A DNA stretch of 64,000 nucleotides from PFJX01 sp963713085 (GTDB taxonomy: Bacteria; Pseudomonadota; Gammaproteobacteria; Burkholderiales; Thiobacillaceae), in assembly GCA_963713085.1 (NCBI GenBank), contig CAVQKQ010000011.1, positions 62,001-126,000 of the forward strand. The letters run 5' to 3'. The position numbers and the translations under genes were made by a program. Shown in pieces: positions 56,077 through 64,000 of the stretch. The notes under the pieces were generated by a model that ran no database searches, had not been told where the DNA came from, and worked only from the letters and a program-made list of their open reading frames with translations. The first letter of the stretch is position 1. Every line of letters starts with the position of its first letter.

Positions 56077-56718
56077 ATGTCCGTAGCCGCCGTAACCGAC
56101 AGCACCCAATCCGCAGCGAGTGCCGCCGCTTCCTCGACCCAGGAGCTTAGCGACCGATTCCTCAAGTTGCTGGTGACCCAGCTCAAGAACCAGGATCCCC
56201 TGAATCCCCTGGACAACGCCGAGGTCACCACCCAGTTGGCCCAGATGTCCACGGTGGAAGGGATCAACAAGCTCAATGACGGGTTATCCGGTTTCATAGC
56301 GGCCAGCCAGGCTCTCCAGGCCGGAAGCCTGGTGGGGCATTCCGTGCTGGCCCAGGGCGACGCGATCCAGTTGACCAGTTCGGGCGCCATAGGCGGAGCG
56401 GAACTGGCGTCGGCCGCGGACAGCGTCAAGGTCCAGGTCGTGAATGCATCGGGCACCATAGTCAGGACCATCGACCTCGGCCAGCAGGGCGCGGGGATGC
56501 TGCGTTTTTCATGGGATGGGCTGGACGACAAGGGCAACGCCGTGGATACCGGGACCTACAGCTTCCAGGTGAAAGCCAGCGCCGGCGGCAACAGCGTCGA
56601 TGCCACCACCTACAGCCTGGGCACGGTGAGCAGCGTGACCCTCAACAGCGGCGGCCTGGAGGCGGAAGTGACCAACCTGGGCTATTTAACCCTCGACCAG
56701 ATCAAACAGGTTTTTTAA
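56077..56718 (+). CDS. flgD: Hook-capping scaffold protein FlgD
   Basis: Temporary cap that guides hook polymerisation, 213 residues. The N-terminal FLKLLVTQLKNQDPLNPLDN is diagnostic, followed by a C-terminal FlgD Ig-like/tudor region (GMLRFSWDGLDDKGNAVDTG). It lies 13 bp after flgC and 10 bp before flgE. Confidence 0.95.
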   Translation: MSVAAVTDSTQSAASAAASSTQELSDRFLKLLVTQLKNQDPLNPLDNAEVTTQLAQMSTVEGINKLNDGLSGFIAASQALQAGSLVGHSVLAQGDAIQLTSSGAIGGAELASAADSVKVQVVNASGTIVRTIDLGQQGAGMLRFSWDGLDDKGNAVDTGTYSFQVKASAGGNSVDATTYSLGTVSSVTLNSGGLEAEVTNLGYLTLDQIKQVF

Positions 56719-56728
56719 GGAGAGAGAG

Positions 56729-58012
56729 ATGGGCTTTCAGCAAGGATTGAGCGGGCTCTCCAGCGCCGCCACAAACCTGGATGTCATCGGCAACAACGTG
56801 GCCAACGCCAGCACGGTCGGCTTCAAGAGCAGCACTGCCCAGTTCGCAGACGTCTACGCCACCTCGCTCTATGGCACGGGCGGCATTCAGATCGGCATCG
56901 GCACCAAAGTGGCCGATGTAGCGCAAAACTTTACCCAGGGAACCGTCACCGTCACCAATTCGCCGCTGGATATCGCCATCAGCGGCGAGGGCTTCTTCCA
57001 GATGGTCCAGGACGGGGCCATCTCCTATACCCGAAATGGCCAGTTCAGCCTGGACAAGGACGGCTTCATCGTCAACAACGGGAGCCTGCAACTCACCGGC
57101 TGGGGATTGGATGCCTCCGGCAACATCGTCGGCGGCACGCCGATCCCCCTGCAGATTTCCCAGGCGCCCTCGCCGCCCAAGTCCACCACGGAGGCCATCC
57201 TCGCGGCGAATCTGGATTCCGGCAGCACGCTCATTCCCGCCGCCACCGCGATCAACCCATCGGATGCCACCACCTTCGATCACACCACCTCGGTGACGGT
57301 CTATGACGAAGGCGGCAACCCTCAAAGCATGGTGCTTTATTTTCAGCACAACTCGGTCAGCACCGGCGCCACGCCCACCTCCTCGTGGACCGTGGCGGGC
57401 TATGTGAATGGCACCCAGGTCGATCTCAACGGCGCCGCCGCCGGCAACAACCTGGCGATGGTGTACGACGGGGCCGGAATCCTGGACGCCGCGACAGGCA
57501 TCAACGGCGCGGCTCCGGTGGCGTTCGACGTCACCATTCCGGCCAGCGTCCTGAATACCGGCGCCAATCCTCTGACCTTCAGCCTGGACATGACGGATTT
57601 CACCCAATATGGCAGCAGCTTCAGCGTTTCCACCCTGTCCCAGGACGGCTACTCTTCCGGTCGGCTGGCCAGCCTGTCCGTCGCCTCGGACGGCACCATC
57701 CAGGGCCGCTATACCAACGGCCAGAACAAGGTGCTGGGACAGATCGTCACCCAGAGCTTCCTGAACCCGAACGGTCTGCAGTCCATCGGCAACAACCAAT
57801 GGGTCCAGACCGCCGACTCCGGTCCATCCATCCCGGGTGCTCCGGGGTCGGGCGTGCTGGGTACCCTGCAATCCGGCGCGGTGGAGGACTCCAACGTGGA
57901 TCTGACCGCGGAACTGGTCAACATGATCGTGGCCCAGCGCATGTATCAGGCCAACGCCCAGACCATCAAGACCCAGGACCAGATCTTCCAGACCCTGGTG
58001 AACCTGCGTTGA
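56729..58012 (+). CDS. flgE: Flagellar hook protein FlgE
   Basis: Structural subunit of the hook, 427 residues. The N-terminal helix GFQQGLSGLSSAATNLDVIG, the FlgE central D2 domain and the C-terminal DLTAELVNMIVAQRMYQANA are all visible. AGGAG precedes the ATG closely. The middle is rich in Thr, Ser and Gly, as usual for hook proteins. Confidence 0.96.
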   Translation: MGFQQGLSGLSSAATNLDVIGNNVANASTVGFKSSTAQFADVYATSLYGTGGIQIGIGTKVADVAQNFTQGTVTVTNSPLDIAISGEGFFQMVQDGAISYTRNGQFSLDKDGFIVNNGSLQLTGWGLDASGNIVGGTPIPLQISQAPSPPKSTTEAILAANLDSGSTLIPAATAINPSDATTFDHTTSVTVYDEGGNPQSMVLYFQHNSVSTGATPTSSWTVAGYVNGTQVDLNGAAAGNNLAMVYDGAGILDAATGINGAAPVAFDVTIPASVLNTGANPLTFSLDMTDFTQYGSSFSVSTLSQDGYSSGRLASLSVASDGTIQGRYTNGQNKVLGQIVTQSFLNPNGLQSIGNNQWVQTADSGPSIPGAPGSGVLGTLQSGAVEDSNVDLTAELVNMIVAQRMYQANAQTIKTQDQIFQTLVNLR

Positions 58013-58053
58013 CCGCCGGGTTGATCGAGCATGAGGCCTGAACGGAGCGTTGA

Positions 58054-58797
58054 ATGGATCGCATGATCTACATCGCCATGACGGGCGCGCGTGAGGTCAC
58101 GCGCCAGCAGGCGGTTGTCAGCAACAACCTGGCCAACATTTCCACCCAGGGTTTCCGCCAGGAGCTCAACGTGTTCCGGGCCCTGCCGGTGGTCGGGGAG
58201 GGCGCCAAGACCCGGGCGTTCGTGATCGAGACCACCCCGCGCACCGACTTCACCCAGGGTGTCATCCAGAAAACCGAGCGTCCTCTTGACGTGGCGCTGC
58301 GCGGGCCGGGCTGGATCGCGGTGCAGGATGCCAGCGGCCAGGAGGCCTATACCCGCATGGGCAACCTGCAGGTCAGCCAGAACGGCATTTTGCAGACCGC
58401 CGGCGGCCTCAATGTCCAGGGCGATGGCGGCCCGCTGGCGGTGCCGCCGGACCAGGACGTCGTGATCGGCAAGGACGGCACTGTATCCACCGTGCCCATC
58501 GGCCAGGGCCTCAATGCCGTGGCCATCGCTGGCCGCATCAAGCTGGTCAATCCGCCGGAGGCCGATCTGGTGCGGGGTGAGGACGGTCTGTTCCGGGTCA
58601 GGAACGGTCAGCCGGCGGAGGCCGATGCCGGGGCGCAACTGGTGTCCGGCGCCCTGGAATCCAGCAACGTCAACCCGGCCGAGGCCCTGGTGAACATGGT
58701 GAGCCTGGCGCGCCAGTTCGAGATGCAGATGCGCAGCCTGCGTGTCGCCGAGGACAACAGCCGCAGCACCGACAAGGTGTTGAGCGCTACAGCCTGA
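58054..58797 (+). CDS. flgF: Flagellar rod protein FlgF
   Basis: Proximal rod subunit, 247 residues. It begins MDRMIYIAMTGAREVTRQQA and ends with the rod C-terminal helix (VNMVSLARQFEMQMRSLRVA). It lies 41 bp after flgE and 12 bp before flgG. Confidence 0.95.
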   Translation: MDRMIYIAMTGAREVTRQQAVVSNNLANISTQGFRQELNVFRALPVVGEGAKTRAFVIETTPRTDFTQGVIQKTERPLDVALRGPGWIAVQDASGQEAYTRMGNLQVSQNGILQTAGGLNVQGDGGPLAVPPDQDVVIGKDGTVSTVPIGQGLNAVAIAGRIKLVNPPEADLVRGEDGLFRVRNGQPAEADAGAQLVSGALESSNVNPAEALVNMVSLARQFEMQMRSLRVAEDNSRSTDKVLSATA

Positions 58798-58809
58798 GAG
58801 GACTGAACC

Positions 58810-59595
58810 ATGCTTAGATCGCTGCAAATCGCCCGCACCGGCCTGGATACCCAGCAGACCCAGCTGGACGTGATCTCCAACAACCTGGCCAACGTGTCCA
58901 CCACCGGGTTCAAGCGCGGCCGGGCGATTTTCGAAGACCTGCTCTACCAGGTGATCCGCCAGCCAGGGGCCCAGTCGTCCCAGCAGACCCAGTTGCCTTC
59001 CGGCTTCCAGCTGGGTGTCGGCGCCACCACCGTGGCCACCGAGCGGATTTTCACCCAGGGCGGCCTGCAGCAGACCGGCAACGCCCTGGATATCGCCATC
59101 CAGGGGCGGGGCTTCTTCCAGATCCAACTGCCCGACGGCAGCGTGGCCTATACCCGGGACGGCTCCTTCCAGGTGGACAACCAGGGCACGGTGGTCACGG
59201 CCAGCGGTTACTCCCTGCAACCCACCATGCAGATCCCCCAGGATGCCCAGGCCATCACCATCTCCAAGGACGGCGTATTTTCCGTGACCCTGCCGGGCAA
59301 TCCCAGCACGGTATCCCAACTGGGCCAGATCCAGCTTGCCAACTTCATCAACCCGGCCGGTCTGCAAAGCCAGGGGGAAAACCTGTACATCGAAACCGCC
59401 GCCTCCGGCACGCCCCAGGTCAACAACCCGGGAACCAACTCGCTGGGGACGCTCAACCAGAGCTTCATCGAGACCTCCAACGTGAATGTGGCCGAGGAAC
59501 TGGTGAACATGATCATCGCCCAGCGCGCCTATGAGCTGAATTCCCGCGCCATCACCACCTCGGATCAGATGCTGCAGCGTCTGACCCAGCTCTGA
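58810..59595 (+). CDS. flgG: Flagellar distal rod protein FlgG
   Basis: Main distal rod subunit, 261 residues, the conserved length. Signatures are LRSLQIARTGLDTQQTQLDV at the start and NVAEELVNMIIAQRAYELNS at the end. No insertions or gaps are evident. Confidence 0.97.
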   Translation: MLRSLQIARTGLDTQQTQLDVISNNLANVSTTGFKRGRAIFEDLLYQVIRQPGAQSSQQTQLPSGFQLGVGATTVATERIFTQGGLQQTGNALDIAIQGRGFFQIQLPDGSVAYTRDGSFQVDNQGTVVTASGYSLQPTMQIPQDAQAITISKDGVFSVTLPGNPSTVSQLGQIQLANFINPAGLQSQGENLYIETAASGTPQVNNPGTNSLGTLNQSFIETSNVNVAEELVNMIIAQRAYELNSRAITTSDQMLQRLTQL

Positions 59596-59630
59596 GGTTC
59601 GGGTAATGGCGGCGGCATGAGGAACTGAAC

Positions 59631-60314
59631 ATGGACAAGATCCTCCCACTCGCCATCGTCACCGTATTCTGCATGGCCGGCTGCAGCGCCGTGCCCGCCA
59701 CTCGCATCAAGCAGCCCATGAGCGCCCGCCCGGTTCCCGCCGCTGCCGTGGCGGACAACCATGGCGCCATCTTCCAGGCGGCCACCACCCGTCCGCGGCT
59801 GGGCAACGGCATGTTCGAGGACCGGCGCGCCAGCCAGGTCGGCGACACGCTTACGGTGAACCTGGTGGAGAAGACGATCGCCTCGCGCAAATCCCAGACC
59901 ACGGACGAGAAGAAGGTCAGCGGTTCCATCAGTGTCCCGTCGCCCACGATACTGGGGTATCACAACGTCCTGGGGGCCACCAGCCTGGCGCCGTCGGCGG
60001 ACAACAAGCTGGAGAACACGGACAACCGCAGCAACAGCAATACCGTGTCGGGCGCCATCACCGTGACCGTGACCGAGGTGCTGCCCAACGGCAACCTGAA
60101 GGTGGCCGGCGAGAAGCAGGTCTCCATCAACAACCAGACCGAGTACATACGCCTGGCCGGTGTGGCCAACCCCCAGTTGATCACCCCCGACAACAGCATC
60201 AATTCCACCCAGCTTGCGGACGTGCAGTTCGAATCGAAGAGCACCCAGAGCATCGACAAGTCCCAGATGTACACGATGTTCGCGCGTTTCTTCCTGACCG
60301 TGCTGCCGTTCTGA
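59631..60314 (+). CDS. flgH: Flagellar L-ring lipoprotein FlgH
   Basis: Outer-membrane ring subunit, 227 residues. The lipobox FCMAGC (cysteine at 18) follows a hydrophobic leader. Conserved segments are LFEDRRASQVGDTLTV-like (here MFEDRRASQVGDTLTVNLVE) and GNLKVAGEKQVSINNQTEYI. Confidence 0.96.
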   Translation: MDKILPLAIVTVFCMAGCSAVPATRIKQPMSARPVPAAAVADNHGAIFQAATTRPRLGNGMFEDRRASQVGDTLTVNLVEKTIASRKSQTTDEKKVSGSISVPSPTILGYHNVLGATSLAPSADNKLENTDNRSNSNTVSGAITVTVTEVLPNGNLKVAGEKQVSINNQTEYIRLAGVANPQLITPDNSINSTQLADVQFESKSTQSIDKSQMYTMFARFFLTVLPF

Positions 60315-60324
60315 GGAGCCCGAC

Positions 60325-61404
60325 ATGAAACGTCTTTGCCTTTCCCTGTTGCTGATCCTCGCCGCGCTGCCGGTCAGGGCCGAGCGCATCAAGGACATCG
60401 CCAACATCGACGGCGTCCGCGACAACCAGCTGGTGGGCTACGGCGTGGTGGTGGGTCTGGACAATACCGGCGACACCTCCGCCCTGACCTCCCAGAGCCT
60501 CTCCAACCTGATGGGCAATCTGGGCATGACCAACAATCAGAACCTGGCCACCAAGAACACCGCCTCGGTCATGGTCACGGCGGTGTTGCCGCCCTTCGTC
60601 AAGCCCGGCCAGAGCGTGGACGTGACCGTATCCGCCCTGGGCGGCTCCAAGAGCCTTCGCGGCGGTACGTTGCTGATGACCCCCCTGAAGGGCGCGGACG
60701 GCCAGATCTACGCCATGGCCCAGGGCAACCTGCTGGTGGGCGGCGCCGGCGCCTCCGCCGGCGGCTCCTCCACCCAGGTGAACCATCTCTCCGCCGGGCG
60801 CATCCCCTCGGGCGCCACGGTGGAGCGGGCGGTCGCCACCCGGCTGGGCCAGGGCGACTATATCCACGTGGAACTCAAGGAGTCCGATTTCACCACGGTC
60901 AGCCGTACCAGCGACGCCATAAACCGGAACTTCGGCCAGGGTGTCGCCGTGCCCCTCGACGGTCGGCTGATCCAGGTGAAGGCCCCGGCGGACCTGGGCC
61001 AGCGCGTGGTGTTCCTATCCCGCCTGGAGAACCTGAACCTCAACCCGGGCACCCCCACCCCCAAGGTGGTCATCAACGCACGTACCGGTTCCATCGTCAT
61101 GAACCAGCTGGTGGAGGTGGAGAAATGCGCCATCGCCCACGGCAACCTGTCCGTCACCATTAACGCCGAGAACCAGGTGTCCCAACCTAACGCCCTGGCC
61201 GGCGGCCAGACCGTGGTGACCCAGCAGGCGGACGTGCAGGTGAAGAACGAGAAGGGTGAGCTGATGGTCATGCCGTCCTCCGCCTCGCTGAACGAAGTGG
61301 TGAAGGCGCTGAACGCGGTGGGCGCCACGCCCCAGGACCTGCTGGCCATCCTGCAGGCGATGAAGGCCGCCGGGGCGCTCAAGGCGGATCTGGAGGTGAT
61401 CTGA
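60325..61404 (+). CDS. flgI: Flagellar P-ring protein FlgI
   Basis: Periplasmic ring subunit, 359 residues. The signal peptide ends near ALPVRA, followed by ERIKDIANIDGVRDNQLVGY. NARTGSIVMNQLVEV and the C-terminal LQAMKAAGALKADLEVI are typical. It depends on FlgA, encoded divergently upstream. flgJ starts 1 bp after its stop. Confidence 0.97.
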   Translation: MKRLCLSLLLILAALPVRAERIKDIANIDGVRDNQLVGYGVVVGLDNTGDTSALTSQSLSNLMGNLGMTNNQNLATKNTASVMVTAVLPPFVKPGQSVDVTVSALGGSKSLRGGTLLMTPLKGADGQIYAMAQGNLLVGGAGASAGGSSTQVNHLSAGRIPSGATVERAVATRLGQGDYIHVELKESDFTTVSRTSDAINRNFGQGVAVPLDGRLIQVKAPADLGQRVVFLSRLENLNLNPGTPTPKVVINARTGSIVMNQLVEVEKCAIAHGNLSVTINAENQVSQPNALAGGQTVVTQQADVQVKNEKGELMVMPSSASLNEVVKALNAVGATPQDLLAILQAMKAAGALKADLEVI

Positions 61405-61405
61405 G

Positions 61406-62359
61406 GTGATCTCCGCCGCGCCCGACACCCTCGCCATCGGCGTGGCCGATGCCCAGGCTCTGAAGGCCAAGGCCGCCAGGGGCGACAAGGCTGCCCTGGA
61501 GGGCGCGGCCCGGCAGTTTGAATCCATGATGATCGGCCAGATGCTCAAGACCATGCGGGAGACCCGCTTCAACGACGCGGACGATCCTATGACCGGCGGC
61601 GAAAGCATGAAGCTCTACCAGGAACTGCTGGACCAGCAATGGGCCGCCAAACTTTCAAGCGGCAAAGGGCTGGGCTTCGCCGCGATGCTGGTGAAGCAGC
61701 TGGAACGCATGACTGGCCAGTCCGCCCAGGCGGCCACCCCGCTTGAGGACATCCCATCACCCGCGTCATCGGCGCCGGCGATCCAGCAGGCCCCTCAGAG
61801 CGGCGCCACGGCGAAGGTATCGCCGGTTTCCACCGCCGAGCCAAGGCTTCCGACGACGAATGCTTCCACCGTCGCCACGGCCTCCGTTTCCTCCGCGGGA
61901 GACCGCAAGCAGCGGTTCCTGGAGACCATGCGTCCCTACGCGGAGCAGGCGGCGGAGGAAACCGGCCTGCCGTCCCGCTTCATCCTCGCCCATGCCGCCC
62001 TGGAGTCGGGCTGGGGCGCGCGGGAGATCAAGGATGCCAACGGACTGCCCAGCCACAACCTGTTCGGCATCAAGTCCGGAGCCCAGTGGCCCGGCCAGGT
62101 GGCGCAGACGCTCACCACCGAATACCGACAGGGCCAGGCCATGAAGCTCTCCCAGCCATTCCGCGCCTACGACGACTACGGCACGGGTTTCAAGGATTAC
62201 GCCGAATTGCTGAAATCCCGCTACGGCGCAGCGGTGGGCGCGGGCCGGGACGCCGACGCGTTCGCCCGGGGACTGGTGGAGGGCGGCTACGCCACGGATC
62301 CCCGGTATGGAAACAAGTTGAAGGCCGTCATCGCCAGCGTGGCGATGGCGGGGGTATGA
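61406..62359 (+). CDS. flgJ: Flagellar rod-cap muramidase FlgJ
   Basis: Two-domain protein of 317 residues, start GTG at 61406. The N-terminal rod-cap domain (about 25-105, AARQFESMMIGQMLKTMRET) is followed by a low-complexity linker and a C-terminal glucosaminidase domain (about 168-315) with the catalytic glutamate E200 in AHAALESGWG. The full dual-domain form is the beta/gammaproteobacterial type. Confidence 0.95.
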   Translation: MISAAPDTLAIGVADAQALKAKAARGDKAALEGAARQFESMMIGQMLKTMRETRFNDADDPMTGGESMKLYQELLDQQWAAKLSSGKGLGFAAMLVKQLERMTGQSAQAATPLEDIPSPASSAPAIQQAPQSGATAKVSPVSTAEPRLPTTNASTVATASVSSAGDRKQRFLETMRPYAEQAAEETGLPSRFILAHAALESGWGAREIKDANGLPSHNLFGIKSGAQWPGQVAQTLTTEYRQGQAMKLSQPFRAYDDYGTGFKDYAELLKSRYGAAVGAGRDADAFARGLVEGGYATDPRYGNKLKAVIASVAMAGV

Positions 62360-62379
62360 CGGCAGAAGGCCGTAAATTT

Positions 62380-62397
62380 GCGCCCGAAGCCGGGCGC
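62380..62397. other. Hairpin in the flgJ-flgK gap
   Basis: A perfect 7-bp GC stem (GCGCCCG at 62380-62386, CGGGCGC at 62391-62397) has an AAGC loop and ends 9 bp before the flgK AGGAGG site. There is no U tract. It could be a processing or translational control point, or simply chance. Confidence 0.45.
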
Positions 62398-62417
62398 GGG
62401 TGCAACAGGAGGTTGCC

Positions 62418-64000
62418 ATGTCATTGCTGAGCATCGGGGTCTCCGGGCTGAACGCAGCCCAGGCGGGGATACTGACCACCGAACACAATATCGCCAACGC
62501 CAATACCGACGGTTACCGCCGCCAGACGGTCAGCTATACCCCCTCCACCGCCACCTACACGGGGGCGGGGTATCTGGGCACTGGCGTGAGCATCGACGCG
62601 GTCCGCAGCCAGTACAGCCAGTTCCTGGACAGCGAGGTGCTGCTCAATCAGACCCAGCTTTCCAGCAGTCAGGCTTATGCGGATCAGGCCTCCCAGGTGG
62701 ACGCCCTTCTCGGCAATTCGGACAGTGGTCTGTCCTCCGCCCTGGACAGCTTCTTCGCCGCCGCCAACGCAGTGGCCAACGATCCCACATCGGGTGCAGC
62801 GCGCCAGGTCCTGCTGTCCGCCGGCAACAACCTGGCCGGCCGCATCAACACGCTGTACGGCAAGCTGAGCGACTATCAGACCTCGTCCAACAAGGACATC
62901 ACCGGCCTGACGACCAGCGTCAACACCCTGGCCGGACAGATCGCCGCCCTCAACGACAACATCGCCCGCAGCGAGGCCCTGAACGGCAAGACTGCCAACG
63001 ACCTGCGCGACCAACGCGACAATCTGTTGTCCCAGCTCAACCAGTTGGTGAATGTCTCCACGGTGGAGCAGGGTGACGGCAGCTTCAGCGTGTTCATCGG
63101 CAGCGGCCAGGCCCTGGTGTCGGGAACCAAGGCCTTCAGCATGGGGACCACCACGGACCCCAACAACAGCGCGTTGTTGGTCCCGACCCTCAACCTCAGC
63201 GGGACATCCATCACGCTGGACGCCTCGCTCATCTCCGGCGGAAAACTGGGCGGCATCCTGGCCCAGCGCCAGCAGGTCCTGCAGCCGGCCATGGACGATC
63301 TCAACCGCATCGCCTTGGCGGTCGGCATTTCCGTCAACCAGGTGCAAGGCGCCGGCCTGGACTACAGTCTCAACCCCGGCGCCGCCTTCTTCACCGATCC
63401 CGTGGTGGGCGCGGCCGGGAATACCGGCAGCTTGAGCATAGCCCTGGGCAACGACTTGCAGCTGACCAACGCCAACTACAGCCTCAGCTTCGACGGCACG
63501 AATTACACCCTGACCTCCAACGCCGTCACCATCGCCACCGACCCCAGCCTGGCCGCACTTACCTCGGGATTGGGCTTCACTCTGAATGCCGACTTGGCGC
63601 CCGTTGCGGGAGACAGCTGGAACATCAACCTCAAGGATTACGCACGGAACATGCGGATGGTCCTGACCGATACCGGCCAGGTGGCGGCCGCCGCCGCCGG
63701 GCCCACTCCCGGGGTGGGCGACAACGCCAATGCCCTGGCCCTGGCTGCCTTGCAGACCAGCACGATCATGAACAACGGCACGGCGACCTTCGCAAACGTT
63801 TATAACCAGACGGTCAGCCGCACCGCGACGCTGGCCTCCAGCGCCGATCTGAACACCACCGCGTTCACCAGCCTGCTGAGCCAGGCCAAGAGTGCCCAAG
63901 GCTCGGTATCCGGTGTTAACCTGGACGAGGAGGCGGCCAATCTGATCCGCTTCCAGCAGGCCTATCAGGCCTCGGCCAAGGCCATCCAGGTGGCCAGCAG
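62418..64000 (+). CDS. flgK: Hook-filament junction protein FlgK (3' end cut by window)
   Basis: First hook-associated protein, translocated by the FlgN chaperone encoded nearby. At least 527 codons are present; the frame is open to the end of the window. It begins MSLLSIGVSGLNAAQAGILT behind AGGAGG at 62407-62412. The D0/D1 helical regions (NIANANTDGYRRQTVSYTPS; DLRDQRDNLLSQLNQLVNVS) and the beginning of the C-terminal helix (EEAANLIRFQQAYQASAKAI) are visible, so only a few residues are missing. Confidence 0.96.
   Translation, partial: MSLLSIGVSGLNAAQAGILTTEHNIANANTDGYRRQTVSYTPSTATYTGAGYLGTGVSIDAVRSQYSQFLDSEVLLNQTQLSSSQAYADQASQVDALLGNSDSGLSSALDSFFAAANAVANDPTSGAARQVLLSAGNNLAGRINTLYGKLSDYQTSSNKDITGLTTSVNTLAGQIAALNDNIARSEALNGKTANDLRDQRDNLLSQLNQLVNVSTVEQGDGSFSVFIGSGQALVSGTKAFSMGTTTDPNNSALLVPTLNLSGTSITLDASLISGGKLGGILAQRQQVLQPAMDDLNRIALAVGISVNQVQGAGLDYSLNPGAAFFTDPVVGAAGNTGSLSIALGNDLQLTNANYSLSFDGTNYTLTSNAVTIATDPSLAALTSGLGFTLNADLAPVAGDSWNINLKDYARNMRMVLTDTGQVAAAAAGPTPGVGDNANALALAALQTSTIMNNGTATFANVYNQTVSRTATLASSADLNTTAFTSLLSQAKSAQGSVSGVNLDEEAANLIRFQQAYQASAKAIQVAS

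Overview
The window is a GC-rich chromosomal segment from a motile, Gram-negative betaproteobacterium, probably Nitrosomonadales or Rhodocyclales. The evidence is the gene order ndk-rlmN-pilF-rodZ-ispG-hisS-yfgM-bamB-der ... hfq-hflX-hflK-hflC-hisZ-purA, which is characteristic of Betaproteobacteria. A long-form LeuA, purT, a PEP-CTERM protein and an RpoN-type flagellar promoter fit the same assignment. Almost everything is single-copy core chromosome. I see no rRNA, tRNA, CRISPR array, prophage or complete insertion sequence.

Layout. 0-5.4 kb: the end of leuA with a strong hairpin behind it, a cytosolic diguanylate cyclase, and a convergent LysM/FecR envelope protein. 5.4-10.8 kb: purT, typA, mtfA, a thioredoxin and an aminotransferase. 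10.8-12.1 kb: a frameshifted PEP-CTERM protein and a small repeat-bearing lipoprotein. 12.3-16.9 kb: a RoxA-type ribosomal oxygenase divergent from bcp-slyD, then accA and tilS. 16.8-26.6 kb: a SPOR protein and the ndk-to-der housekeeping block (rRNA methylation, pilus assembly, cell shape, isoprenoids, outer-membrane assembly, ribosome biogenesis). 26.6-31.3 kb: an accessory insert between der and hfq with a TacA/TacT-like toxin-antitoxin pair, a 12-bp tandem repeat in its leader, an unrecognised 387-aa protein and a GAF-GGDEF-EAL protein. 31.3-37.6 kb: hfq-hflX-hflKC-yjeT-hisZ-purA. 37.7-44.0 kb: a four-gene Yej/Opp-type peptide ABC importer. 44.0-48.1 kb: mltD, gloB, a methyltransferase, rnhA and dnaQ. 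48.1-53.1 kb: three tightly packed genes encoding a TonB-dependent receptor, a periplasmic binding protein and a membrane GGDEF-EAL enzyme. 53.1-64 kb: divergent flagellar clusters, flgA-flgM-flgN plus a metal-binding protein on the minus strand and flgBCDEFGHIJK on the plus strand, with flgK running off the end.

How it fits together. Three separate c-di-GMP enzymes share the window with a flagellar basal-body, hook and rod operon. The flgB operon has a near-consensus sigma-54 promoter. flgM has a good sigma-28 candidate overlapping the flgA stop codon, giving the usual flagellar hierarchy. The least ordinary items are the receptor/binding-protein/c-di-GMP cassette, the repeat-bearing leader of the toxin-antitoxin operon, and the unrecognised protein next to it.
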